A stretch of DNA of 64,000 nucleotides from contig JAWZYU010000007.1 of the NCBI GenBank assembly GCA_038380435.1, positions 86,876,334 through 86,940,333 of the forward strand, in the 5' to 3' direction. The notes beneath the pieces were generated by a model, which did no database searches, had not been told where the DNA came from, and saw only the letters and a list, made by a program, of their open reading frames with translations. The stretch is from Ryuthela nishihirai (lineage: Eukaryota > Arthropoda > Arachnida > Araneae > Heptathelidae). Made by a program: the position numbers and the translations under genes. Below are positions 1-10,287 of the stretch, one piece after another (the stretch's first letter is position 1; each line of letters opens with the position of its first letter).

Positions 1-894
1 TGTATCTGCCAATTTGTTTATGTTCTTTGCAATACAATCTGATACCCGCCAGATGTCCCTTCGGTCAACAAAGATCTACTTTTCGCGTGTAACAACTAGC
101 AAAAACTGATCGGAAAACAATCCAATTCGCTTCTGTGAGATGTGTTTTGAAAACTCGAATCCTAAGTTCGATTTTAAAAGAACATTCAATTATTACTTCA
201 TCCCAAATATAAATGCAATTTATTTATTGTTTGCTACCTTAAAGTTTGCCACGAATATTTAGGAATGAATATTTTTCTGGAGAGTGCGACAAAGAGTCAA
301 CATAAAAATTCATTTGACCACATAATCAGGTGTCATTGCCGTGATTTAGAGAAACATATTTATAAATTTATGTTTGTAGTCTTGTTCAGTGTGCAAGTTT
401 CCAAGTTTCGAAATATAATAGCAACTAAAGGAAAAAAATAGGAATTCAAGAAACAATATTTCCACGATGAGTGGAATTCGAACCTTTACAGTTATGTGTA
501 TGTTGATGTAACAGCTATGATGTCATCAGTTCTGTCACCTATCCACTTTTTTTCGACTCTGTACACTTGTCATTCCTGGTACCATCTAGGATCATGAAAG
601 GCAAATTTTCAAATTTTTCTCTATGTATAGAGGTCAAAAATAGGAAAATCACTCTCGCAAAAGTGTTATTAAACCAAGAATCAATGAATAATAAATTCAA
701 AGATTACATATATTTCAAGAAATTAATTTCGAACAGAGCTGACAATAGCTCAGCAGTTAAAGTAGATTCCTTATAAAAGCAAGGCTTCGGGTGCATTGTT
801 ATTAACCTGAGAAAATATACATTTCTCTTAAAATTATTTCCTAAATTTTACATCTTGAGGAAAGTTGTAAATTTCTTTTTGATTGCTTCTTTCG

Positions 895-1111
895 TTATGC
901 CGACCCGTTTCCGAGTGGTTAGCGCACTTGGCTGTTGCTCTAACGGACCTGTGTTTGAGATCCTGAGCAAAGGCATGGATGTTCGTGTCGTTTTTTCGGC
1001 TGCACCCCTGCCATCCTCACAGACATTCTACTGTGGGAAATAAACTGACAGGCTCCTGTCACACTTCTGTGGCAAGCAGCTGCTTCAGGGGGTATTTATT
1101 ATTTTTTTTTA
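895..1111 (+). repeat. SINE A copy in unit 1
   Basis: The tRNA-derived head (CCGAGTGGTTAGCGCACTTG) resembles the A-box region of Leu/Ser-type tRNAs. The body contains GTTCGTGTCG and GACAGGCTCCTGTCA, and the tail is GCAGCTGCTTCAGGGGGTAT plus a T/A-rich run. It occurs in units 1, 2, 3, 4 and 6, so it entered before the array expanded. Confidence 0.85.
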
Positions 1112-1583
1112 TCTTGGATCGATATCTTTAGCATAATGAGATCTTTGCCCATGAAAGGACATTAGAACAATTTTTAAACGAAATGGATTGTCAACACATG
1201 GGCTCATAGCGTAGTGTTTATAACATCTGACACGTTATTCGAAGGCATCTGTTGGAATCTCAGTAATAAACGAAAATGGTTTTTTAGAAAACAGTTTCTA
1301 GAATAAGGCTAAAGAAAATACTAAACATATTATCGAGAAAATGAATTTATTGGTTAAGACATGTTTCCAACTGTTTACACGTTATGAATATTCGACTAAA
1401 ATTCCCTTAGGCAGAACAATTTCTTTTTACAAGTATGAGCATTTTTGTCCAAAGCATGTTTGTGAAACTCTCACTGTTCTCGATTTTTCCCTCAATTCTT
1501 TTAATGTATTTCAAAATTCACATGATATAATTGGAAAACATTACGAAGAATTGTTAGATTCAGGCGCTAAAAAGTTCGTTTAA

Positions 1584-1647
1584 TATCAGATTATATTGCA
1601 AAGAACATAAAGAAATTGGCAAATACATTACTTCCGTTAGCATCGTT
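1584..1647. repeat. 64-bp inverted arm, unit 1 (right arm)
   Basis: This arm runs from TATCAGATTATATTGC to TTCCGTTAGCATCGTT. It is the reverse complement, with about six mismatches, of the sequence spanning each unit boundary (AACGATGCTAACGGAAGTAA onward, for example 3825-3888). The paired arms enclose about 1.66 kb of each unit, as terminal inverted repeats of a non-autonomous transposon would. Confidence 0.75.
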
Positions 1648-1942
1648 CCCCACTTACATTCCCATCACCACAAACGAATTCAAGATACGGGAAATCTCAT
1701 GTTCAGTACATTGTAAAGTTGTTGAAATGTTCAATTTTTCAACTTTCAACTGATTCGACATCTTTTCCTAAATTAGACTGTATATTTTATCTTTCAATAA
1801 AATACTAGAACTGTTGCAGGTTGAATCCAAAGAATCAATCGATATTATTGAATGATTCTTGGAGTAATAAAACTTCAGCGTGAGACACTTCGTTATCTAA
1901 TTCTTTCTATGTCGAAAGAAATATGATAAGTTGTCTTTCATG

Positions 1943-2061
1943 AACATAGATGGCGCAAGGAGCGACCAGGTCAAATTAATAGAAATACGCTAAAATTGAT
2001 AAAGATACGCTAAAAGCCACCTTTATTTATTTAGTTTCAAATAGTTGTGGTCTCTGCTGAA
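1943..2061 (+). promoter_or_regulatory. Probable promoter and leader of the stem-loop gene, unit 1
   Basis: The block upstream of the ATG is kept in every unit, including the diverged unit 6. It contains CATAGATGGCGCAAGGAGCG and, except in unit 6, two copies of ATACGCTAAAA (1985-1995 and 2005-2015, 20 bp apart). TTTATTTATTTAGTTTCAAA follows. I see no GGTCCG motif like the one upstream of the histone genes at the other end of the window. The promoter role is inferred from position and conservation only. Confidence 0.4.
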
Positions 2062-2643
2062 ATGGATTTCCAACAATTCGCCATGAAGCGAAAGCGTGAG
2101 GATCAATACGTAAGTGAACATGGATGCCGCGTTGCGGTTGCTGATCGCAATGGGGTTCCTGTTCCTACGGTATTTGGTAATCCGCCTCCGCTTCTTCCTG
2201 AAACACTTAGCTGTTTTTTGGCTTGGTATTTGTCGCAACCATCATCCAGTGCGCACAGCGGTGATTATGGTGACGATGCACTGTTCGAGGATGAGATCCC
2301 GCCATTGTCTGCTTTCGCCAGCGGCATTCATGGGTTGTTGTCCAAGGATTACTATTCATCGGATGTCATAGACAGCGACGATGATAGTCTTCCGTCGACG
2401 GTGCCGGTGACGTCAGATGACCGGTGCATTGCCGATTTTTCTTCGTTATCTTCGGATGAAGGAGAGAGATCTGTTGATGACTGGAATGACTCTGACACAT
2501 CACAACTGCCATCTGACTCTGCATACCAGGGTGACGATGAAGATTCTCACACTGGCGACGAAGAGGCTAATTGGTTAGTCATCACCACAACAAAATGGCT
2601 CTTTTTAGAGCCTAAAATATCAAATGAATATCAGAAACACTAA
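2062..2643 (+). CDS. Acidic KRKR protein with histone-type 3' end, unit 1 (frameshifted C-terminus)
   Basis: I do not recognise the family. The first 170 codons match units 2 and 3 except for an Asp-to-Tyr and an Asn/Asp difference. A basic KRKR patch sits at residues 9-12, a hydrophobic proline-flanked stretch at 41-60, and an acidic, serine-rich tail from about 66 to the end. One extra T after codon 170 shifts the frame past the stop used in units 2 and 3, adds 23 residues, and carries translation straight through the stem-loop at 2597-2612. A replication-dependent histone mRNA is cut just after its stem-loop, so such a transcript from this unit would have no stop codon. The unit-1 copy is therefore probably damaged. 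ATG 2062 is chosen because it is the first ATG after the conserved leader. Confidence 0.6.
   Translation: MDFQQFAMKRKREDQYVSEHGCRVAVADRNGVPVPTVFGNPPPLLPETLSCFLAWYLSQPSSSAHSGDYGDDALFEDEIPPLSAFASGIHGLLSKDYYSSDVIDSDDDSLPSTVPVTSDDRCIADFSSLSSDEGERSVDDWNDSDTSQLPSDSAYQGDDEDSHTGDEEANWLVITTTKWLFLEPKISNEYQKH
2597..2612 (+). terminator. Histone-type 3' stem-loop, unit 1
   Basis: GGCTCTTTTTAGAGCC forms a perfect 6-bp stem with a 4-nt T loop, preceded by an A-rich stretch (CACAACAAAAT). This matches the consensus element bound by SLBP at the 3' end of replication-dependent histone mRNAs. In this unit it lies inside the frameshifted reading frame. Confidence 0.8.
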
Positions 2644-3824
2644 TTACATTTCCGACTTGAAAGCCGCAATTTTTTTAAAGAAATCATTCTCAATCAGTAT
2701 AGTGCAAATCGACGTAATTACCAATATTACGGAAATCATTAGGCTGATGATCACTGACAAATCTTGTGGAAATAATTCTCAGTTTCCTAGACTTCATAGG
2801 TGACGCACTCTTTTATCTTTCCAAGTAGCAGGAACCTTGATCGAATTTCTGTGATCAAACTGCAGAATATTTTGCTTTTGAAGAATCGGATTTGGAAATT
2901 CGACTTTCAATTAGAAATATTGTTTTGTTGCAATGCAGGAAGAGAAGTCGAAATTTTCTTGTTAAGATACCTTTGTTTTCGCAACTATCACTCTATGTGA
3001 TCAAGATGCATTATAATTCAGATAGCAGATTTGTTCAGGGTATTAGGAGAGTTCATCTTTTTTTCCGGGGAATTCAAAAATGTGGTGCAGATCACGGAAG
3101 GAATATATATGTAGTAATCAAGGATTAAACTGTCCATCTAATGAGTAATTTTAAGGCTAGTGTCCTTTTAGCTATTCCAATGAATCTTAATATGTCACTC
3201 TCTCTTTATGGAAAAACAAGTTAAGAAATACCTCGGTTCCTCATTTGAAACATATAAATCTTACCGTTTTCTTAACACCTACAGTGCTCAGTTCAATGTC
3301 CATAAATTTCAATACTCTTCTAATATAGTGTTAAATTACTCAATTTGTGTAAACATAAAACATCTCTGTCAAAATAATGCGTAATACACAAGGACAGGAA
3401 ATAAAATTTTTGAAAAAAATACAAAACTTTGTAATGCGTCTTTTTATGCGATTTGAATCGCTATGATTCTTTCAGTTAATTTTTATATCTACAAAAAAAT
3501 TTCAGTAAACGGAAAAATGGAGATTTGATTAAGTTTCACCTCTTAACTTATCTTTCCGACAAATGGATCTTTTCTAGGTTGCCAGGGTTCAATTGAATAT
3601 GTGGGAATATGAGTTCCTTGGTGTAATTTTCAGGTGCACTGCGTATTTTTGATTCAGTGATATGCGTTCAAATCTCTGTATCACTGAAATACCTATTCCG
3701 AAGAAAAATAATATAGAAAATGAATAAACAGGTGAAATTACTGAGTTTGAAATAATGTATCCCAAGCGAAATCTCCTAAATCAATACAGAAACAAACGCC
3801 AAAGGGCAGCCGATGACCGAAAGT

Positions 3825-3888
3825 AACGATGCTAACGGAAGTAATGTATCTGCCAATTTGTTTATATTCTTTGCAATACAATCTGATA
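3825..3888. repeat. 64-bp inverted arm at unit 1/2 boundary (left arm)
   Basis: The left arm runs from AACGATGCTAACGGAAG to GCAATACAATCTGATA and pairs with 5424-5487 in the same unit. I see no clear target duplication outside the arms. Equivalent left arms lie near 7663 and 11503. Confidence 0.75.
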
Positions 3889-4732
3889 CCCGCCAGATGT
3901 CCCTTCGGTCAACAAAGATCTACTTTTCGCGTGTAACAACTAACAAAATCTGATCGGAAAACAATCCAATTCGCTTCTGTGAGATGTGTTTTGAAAACTC
4001 GAATCCTAAGTTCGATTTTAAAAGAACATTTAATTATTACTTCATCCCAAATATAAATGGAATTTATTTATATTTGCTAGCCTAAATTTTGCCACGAATA
4101 TTTAGGAATGAATGGTTTTCTCGAGAGTGCCACGAAGACTCAAAATTCATTTGTCCTCATAATCAGGTGTCATTGCCGTGATTTAGAGAAACATATTTAT
4201 TAATTTATGTTTGTAGTCTTGTTCAGTGTGCATGTTTCCAAGTTTCGAAATATAATAGCAACTAAAGGAAAAAAACAGGAATTCAAGAAATAATATTTCC
4301 ACGATGTGTGGAATTCGAACCTTTACAGTTATGTGTATGTTGATGTAACTGCTATGATGACATCAGCTGTGTCACCTATCCACTTTGTTTCGACTCTGTA
4401 CACTTGTCATTCCTGGTACCATCTAGGATCATGAAAGGCAAATTATCAAATTTTTCTCTATGTATAGAGGACAAAAATAAGAAAGTCACTCTCGTAAAAG
4501 TGTTTTCAAACCAAGAACCAATCAATAATAAATTCAGAGGTTACATATATTTCAACAAATTAATTTGGAACAGAGCTGACGATAGCTCAGCAGGTAAAGT
4601 ACATTCCTTTTAAAAGCAAGGATTGGGTTGCATTCTTATTAATCTGAGAAAATGTACATTTCTCCTAAAATAATTTCTTAAATTTTATATCTAGAGGAAT
4701 GCTGTAAATTTCTTTTTGATTGCTTCGTACAT

Positions 4733-4950
4733 TATTCCGACCCGTGGCCGAGTGGTTAGCGCACTTGGCTGCTGTTGTAAGAGACCTGGTTTGAGACACT
4801 GAGCAAAGGTATGGATTTTCGTGTCCTTTTTACTGCTGCGCTCCTGCCATCCTCACAGATATTCCACTGTGGGAAATAAATTGACAGGCTCCTTTTCAGA
4901 CCTCTGTGGCAAGCAGCTGGTTGAGGGGGTATTTGTTATTTTTATTTACC
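4733..4950 (+). repeat. SINE A copy in unit 2
   Basis: Same position in the unit as 895-1111, with head GGCCGAGTGGTTAGCGCACT and tail GAGGGGGTATTTGTT. Confidence 0.85.
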
Positions 4951-5423
4951 TTGCATTAATATCTTTATCATAAGTGAGACCTTTGCCCATGAAATGACAT
5001 TAGAACAATTTTAAAACAAAATGGATTGTCGAAAGATGGGCTGATAGCTTAGTGTTTATGACCTCTGAAACGTTATTCGGAGGCATGTGTTGGAATCTTA
5101 GTAATAAAGGAAAATGTTTTTTTTAGAAAACAGTTTCTAGAATAAGACTAAAGAAAAGACTAAACATATTATTGAGAAAATGAAGTTATTGGTTAAGACA
5201 TGTTTCCAACAGTTTACACGTTATAAATATTCGAATAAAAATTCCCTTAGGCACAACAATTTCTTTTTAGAAGAATGTGTATTTTTCTCCAAAGCATGTT
5301 TGTGAAACTCTCACTGTTCTCGATTTTTCCCTCAATTCTTTTAATGTATTTCAAAATTCACATGATATAATTGGAAAACTTTACGAAGAATTTTTAGATT
5401 CGGGCGCTAAAAAAATCGTTTAA

Positions 5424-5487
5424 TATCAGATTGTATTGCAAAGAACATAAACAAATTCGCAAATATATTTCTTCCGTTAGCATCGTT
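5424..5487. repeat. 64-bp inverted arm, unit 2 (right arm)
   Basis: Reverse complement of 3825-3888 with about six mismatches in 64. Equivalent right arms are at 9260-9323, 13106-13169 and 21333-21396. Confidence 0.75.
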
Positions 5488-5901
5488 CCCCACTTACATT
5501 CCCATCACCACAAACGAATTCAAGATACGGAAAAGCTCATGTTCAGTACATTGTAAAGTTGTTGAAATGTTCAATTTTTGAACTTTCAACTGATTCGGCG
5601 CCTTTTCCTAAATTAGACTGTATATGTTATCTTTCAATAAAATACCAGAACTGTTGCAGATTGAATCCAAGGAATCCATCGATATTATTGAATGATTCTT
5701 GGAGTAATAAAACTTCAGCGTGAGACACTTCGTTATCTAATTCTTTCTACGTCGAAAGAAATATGATAAGTTGTCTTTCATGAACATAGATGGCGCAAGG
5801 AGCGACCAGGTCAAATTAATTGAAATACGCTAAAATTGATTAAGATACGCTAAAAGCCACCTTTATTTATTTAGTTTCAAATAGTTGTGGTCTCTGCTGA
5901 A

Positions 5902-6417
5902 ATGGATTTCCAACAATTCGCCATGAAGCGAAAGCGTGAGGATCAATACGTAAGTGAACATGGATGCCGCGTTGCGGTTGCTGATCGCAATGGGGTTCCT
6001 GTTCCTACGGTATTTGGTAATCCGCCTCCGCTTCTTCCTGAAACACTTAGCTGTTTTTTGGCTTGGTATTTGTCGCAACCATCATCCAGTGCGCACAGCG
6101 GTGATGATGGTGACGATGCACTGTTCGAGGATGAGATCCCGCCATTGTCTGCTTTCGCCAGCGGCATTCATGGGTTGTTGTCCAAGGATTACTATTCATC
6201 GGATGTCATAAACAGCGACGATGATAGTCTTCCGTCGACGGTGCCGGTGACGTCAGATGACCGGTGCATTGCCGATTTTTCTTCGTTATCTTCGGATGAA
6301 GGAGAGAGATCTGTTGATGACTGGAATGACTCTGACACATCACAACTGCCATCTGACTCTGCATACCAGGGTGACGATGAAGATTCTCACACTGGCGACG
6401 AAGAGGCTAATGGTTAG
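5902..6417 (+). CDS. Acidic KRKR protein with histone-type 3' end, unit 2 (intact)
   Basis: The intact form is 171 codons plus TAG. I do not recognise the family. Residues 1-22 include a basic KRKRED patch (9-14) that could act as a nuclear signal. Residues 41-60 are hydrophobic and proline-bounded (PPPLLPETLS then FLAWYL). Residues 66-82 contain DDGDDALFEDEIPPL. The rest is rich in Asp, Glu and Ser with possible CK2-type sites (SSDE, SDTS). It has no cysteine cluster, signal peptide or membrane segment. The stop lies 18 nt before a perfect histone stem-loop, the spacing expected of a replication-dependent histone gene. An acidic nuclear protein expressed in S phase would fit a histone-binding role, but that is inference. 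A perfect splice-donor string, GTAAGT, lies inside the ORF at codons 17-18. Confidence 0.65.
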   Translation: MDFQQFAMKRKREDQYVSEHGCRVAVADRNGVPVPTVFGNPPPLLPETLSCFLAWYLSQPSSSAHSGDDGDDALFEDEIPPLSAFASGIHGLLSKDYYSSDVINSDDDSLPSTVPVTSDDRCIADFSSLSSDEGERSVDDWNDSDTSQLPSDSAYQGDDEDSHTGDEEANG

Positions 6418-6435
6418 TCATCACCACAACAAAAT

Positions 6436-6451
6436 GGCTCTTTTTAGAGCC
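6436..6451 (+). terminator. Histone-type 3' stem-loop, unit 2
   Basis: GGCTCTTTTTAGAGCC, identical to unit 1, sits 18 nt after the TAG stop. The H1 gene at 56876 uses GGCTCTTTTAAGAGCC 27 nt after its stop, so both have the same stem and differ only in the last loop base. I see only a weak candidate (CAGAAACAC) for a downstream U7-pairing element. Confidence 0.85.
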
Positions 6452-8570
6452 TAAAATATCAAATGAATATCAGAAACACTAATTACATTTCCGACTTGAA
6501 AGCCGCAATTTTTTTAAAGAAATCATTCTCAATCAGTATAGTGCAAATCGACGTAATTACCAATATTACGGAAATCATTAGGCTGATGATCACTGACAAC
6601 TGTTGTGGAAATAATTCTCAGTTTCCCAGATTTCATAGGTGACGCACTCTTTTATCTTTCCAAGTAGCAGGAAGCTTGATCGAATTTCTGTGATCAAACT
6701 GCAGAATATTTTGCTTTTGAAGAATCGGATTTGGAAATTCGACTTTCAATTAGAAATATTGTTTTGTTGCAATGCAGGAAGAGAAGTCGAAATTTTCTTG
6801 TTAAGATTCCTTTGTTTTCGCAACTATCACTCTATGTGATCAAGATGCATTATAATTCAGATAGCAGATTTGTTCAGGGTATTAGGAGAGTTCATCTTTT
6901 TTTCCGGGGAATTCAAAAATGTGGTGCAGATCCCGGAAGGAATATATATGTAGTAATCAAGGATTAAACTGTCCATCTAATGAGTAATTTTAATGCTAGT
7001 GTCCTTTTAGCTATTCCAATGAATCTTAATATGTCACTCTCTCTTTATGGAAAAACAAGTTAAGAAATACCTCGGTTCCTCATTTGAAACATATAAATCT
7101 TACCGTTTTATTAACACCTACAGTCCTCAGTTGAATGTCCATAAATTTCAATACTCTTCTAATATAGTGTTAAATTACTCAATTTGTGTAAACATAAAAC
7201 ATCTCTGTCAAAATAATGCGTAATACACAAGGACAGGAAATAAAATTTTTGAAAAAATACAAAACTTTGTAATGCGTCTTTTTATGCGATTTGAATCGCT
7301 ATGATTCTTTCAGTTAATTTTTATATCTACAAAAAAATTTCAGTAAACGGAAAAATGGAGATTTGATTAAGTTTCACCTCTTAACTTATCTTTCCGACAA
7401 ATGGATCTTTTCTAGGTTGCCAGGGTTCAATTGAATATGTGGGAATATGAGTTCCTTGCTGTAATTTTCAGGTGCACTGCGTATTTTTGATTCAGTGATA
7501 TGCGTTCAAATCTCTGTATCACTGAAATACCTATTCTGAAGAAAAATAATATAGAAAATGAATAAACAGGTGAAATTACTGTGTTTGAAATAATGTATCC
7601 CAAGCGAAATCTCCTAAATCAATACAGAAACAAACGCCAAAGGGCAGCCGATGACCGAAAGTAACGATGCTAACGGAAGTAATGTATCTGCCAATTTGTT
7701 TATATTCTTTGCAATACAATCTGATACCCGCCAGATGTCCCTTCGGTCAACAAAGATCTACTTTTCGCGTGTAACAACTAACAAAATCTGATCGGAAAAC
7801 AATCCAATTCGCTTCTGTGAGATGTGTTTTGAAAACTCGAATCCTAAGTTCGATTTTAAAAGAACATTTAATTATTACTTCATCCCAAATATAAATGGAA
7901 TTTATTTATATTTGCTAGCCTAAATTTTGCCACGAATATTTAGGAATGAATGGTTTTCTCGAGAGTGCCACGAAGACTCAAAATTCATTTGTCCTCATAA
8001 TCAGGTGTCATTGCCGTGATTTAGAGAAACATATTTATTAATTTATGTTTGTAGTCTTGTTCAGTGTGCATGTTTCCAAGTTTCGAAATATAATAGCAAC
8101 TAAAGGAAATAAACAGGAATTCAAGAAATAATATTTCCACGATGTGTGGAATTCGAACCTTTACAGTTATGTGTATGTTGATGTAACTGCTATGATGACA
8201 TCAGCTGTGTCACCTATCCACTTTGTTTCGACTCTGTACACTTGTCATTCCTGGTACCATCTAGGATCATGAAAGGCAAATTATCAAATTTTTCTCTATG
8301 TATAGAGGACAAAAATAAGAAAGTCACTCTCGTAAAAGTGTTTTCAAACCAAGAACCAATCAATAATAAATTCAGAGGTTACATATATTTCAACAAATTA
8401 ATTTGGAACAGAGCTGACGATAGCTCAGCAGGTAAAGTACATTCCTTTTAAAAGCAAGGATTGGGTTGCATTCTTATTAATCTGAGAAAATGTACATTTC
8501 TCCTAAAATAATTTCTTAAATTTTATATCTAGAGGAAGCTGTAAATTTCTTTTTGATTGCTTCGTACATT

Positions 8571-8787
8571 ATTCCGACCCGTGGCCGAGTGGTTAGCGCA
8601 CTTGGCTGCTGTTGTAAGAGACCTGGTTTGAGACACTGAGCAAAGGTATGGATTTTCGTGTCCTTTTTACTGCTGCGCTCCTGCCATCCTCACAGATATT
8701 CCACTGTGGGAAATAAATTGACAGGCTCCTTTTCAGACCTCTGTGGCAAGCAGCTGGTTGAGGGGGTATTTGTTATTTTTATTTACC
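8571..8787 (+). repeat. SINE A copy in unit 3
   Basis: Nearly identical to the unit 2 copy and in the same position within the unit. Confidence 0.85.
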
Positions 8788-9737
8788 TTGCATTAATATC
8801 TTTATCATAAGTGAGACCTTTGCCCATGAAATGACATTAGAACAATTTTAAAACAAAATGGATTGTCGAAAGATGGGCTGATAGCTTAGTGTTTATGACC
8901 TCTGAAACGTTATTCGGAGGCATGTGTTGGAATCTCAGTAATAAAGGAAAATGTTTGTTTTAGAAAACAGTTTCTAGAATAAGACTAAAGAAAAGACTAA
9001 ACATATTATTGGGAAAATGAAGTTATTGGTTAAGACATGTTTCCAACAGTTTACACGTTATAAATATTCGACTAAAATTCCCTTAGGCACAACAATTTCT
9101 TTTTACAAGAATGTGTATTTTTCTCCAAAGCATGTTTGTGAAACTCTCACTGTTCTCGATTTTTCCCTCAATTCTTTTAATGTATTTCAAAATTCACATG
9201 ATATAATTGGAAAACTTTACGAAGAATTTTTAGATTCGGGCGCTAAAAAAATCGTTTAATATCAGATTGTATTGCAAAGAACATAAACAAATTCGCAAAT
9301 ATATTTCTTCCGTTAGCATCGTTCCCCACTTACATTCCCATCACCACAAACGAATTCAAGATACGGAAAAGCTCATGTTCAGTACATTGTAAAGTTGTTG
9401 AAATTTTCAATTTTTGAACTTTCAACTGATTCGGCGCCTTTTCCTAAATTAGACTGTATATTCTATCTTTCAATAAAATACCAGAACTGTTGCAGATTGA
9501 ATCCAAGGAATCCATCGATATTATTGAATGATTCTTGGAGTAATAAAACTTCAGCGTGAGACACTTCGTTATCTAATTCTTTCTACGTCGAAAGAAATAT
9601 GATAAGTTGTCTTTCATGAATATAGATGGCGCAAGGAGCGACCAGGTCAAATTAATTGAAATACGCTAAAATTGATTAAGATACGCTAAAAGCCACCTTT
9701 ATTTATTTAGTTTCAAATAGTTGTGGTCTCTGCTGAA

Positions 9738-10253
9738 ATGGATTTCCAACAATTCGCCATGAAGCGAAAGCGTGAGGATCAATACGTAAGTGAACATGGA
9801 TGCCGCGTTGCGGTTGCTGATCGCAATGGGGTTCCTGTTCCTACGGTATTTGGTAATCCGCCTCCGCTTCTTCCTGAAAAACTTAGCTGTTTTTTGGCTT
9901 GGTATTTGTCGCAACCATCATCCAGTGCGCACAGCGGTGATGATGGTGACGATGCACTGTTCGAGGATGAGATCCCGCCATTGTCTGCTTTCGCCAGCGG
10001 CATTCATGGGTTGTTGTCCAAGGATTACTATTCATCGGATGTCATAAACAGCGACGATGATAGTCTTCCGTCGACGGTGCCGGTGACGTCAGATGACCGG
10101 TGCATTGCCGTTTTTTCTTCGTTATCTTCGGATGAAGGAGAGAGATCTGTTGATGACTGGAATGACTCTGACACATCACAACTGCCATCTGACTCTGCAT
10201 ACCAGGGTGACGATGAAGATTCTCACACTGGCGACGAAGAGGCTAATGGTTAG
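9738..10253 (+). CDS. Acidic KRKR protein with histone-type 3' end, unit 3 (intact)
   Basis: This is a second intact copy, 171 codons. It differs from unit 2 by two replacement substitutions that I can see: Thr48 to Lys and an Asp to Val in the acidic tail. Start, basic patch, hydrophobic stretch, acidic tail and spacing to the stem-loop are otherwise the same. The family is unrecognised. The lack of silent differences between copies is noted as a finding. Confidence 0.65.
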   Translation: MDFQQFAMKRKREDQYVSEHGCRVAVADRNGVPVPTVFGNPPPLLPEKLSCFLAWYLSQPSSSAHSGDDGDDALFEDEIPPLSAFASGIHGLLSKDYYSSDVINSDDDSLPSTVPVTSDDRCIAVFSSLSSDEGERSVDDWNDSDTSQLPSDSAYQGDDEDSHTGDEEANG

Positions 10254-10271
10254 TCATCACCACAACAAAAT

Positions 10272-10287
10272 GGCTCTTTTTAGAGCC
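10272..10287 (+). terminator. Histone-type 3' stem-loop, unit 3
   Basis: GGCTCTTTTTAGAGCC, 18 nt after the stop, with the same A-rich upstream flank as in units 1 and 2. Confidence 0.85.

Larger units (their letters stand above)
1..3844. repeat. Tandem array unit 1 (3.84 kb)
   Basis: This is the first full unit of a head-to-tail array. The opening bases (TGTATCTGCCAATTTGTTTA) recur at 3845 and 7683 and, slightly changed, at 11522. Order inside the unit: an AT-rich leader, a tRNA-derived SINE (895-1111), a 64-bp arm (1584-1647) inverted relative to the unit boundary, a gene for an acidic protein (2062-2643) with a histone-like stem-loop (2597-2612), then about 1.2 kb of AT-rich spacer. The first ~1.3 kb most resembles unit 4, while the gene half is nearly identical to units 2 and 3, so the unit looks mosaic. 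The array may extend beyond the left edge. Confidence 0.95.
3845..7682. repeat. Tandem array unit 2 (3.84 kb)
   Basis: A second full unit, close to unit 3 over its whole length by eye and close to unit 1 in its second half. It has the same internal order: SINE, inverted arm (5424-5487, partner at 3825-3888), acidic-protein gene (5902-6417), stem-loop (6436-6451), spacer. The high similarity points to recent duplication or ongoing homogenisation by unequal exchange. Confidence 0.95.

Noticed and set aside
567..776. A 69-codon ORF starting MSFLVPSRIMKG that recurs in units 1 to 4
   Set aside because: The copies differ mostly at random with many replacement changes and no motif; its persistence follows from the array being repeated. 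It overlaps a possible tRNA-like relic (TAGCTCAGCAG, AAAGCAAGG).
1341..1583. An 80-codon ORF (MNLLVKTCFQ) in units 1 and 3
   Set aside because: Frameshifted in unit 2, start lost and stops present in units 4 and 6. It abuts the inverted arm. Not maintained.
2023..2238. Minus-strand ORF opposite the stem-loop gene
   Set aside because: Shadow of the real frame; its conservation follows from the sense gene.
2892..3128. A 78-codon ORF downstream of the stem-loop in units 1 to 3
   Set aside because: It lies after the presumed transcript end, has no recognised domain, and the whole spacer is equally conserved between these units.
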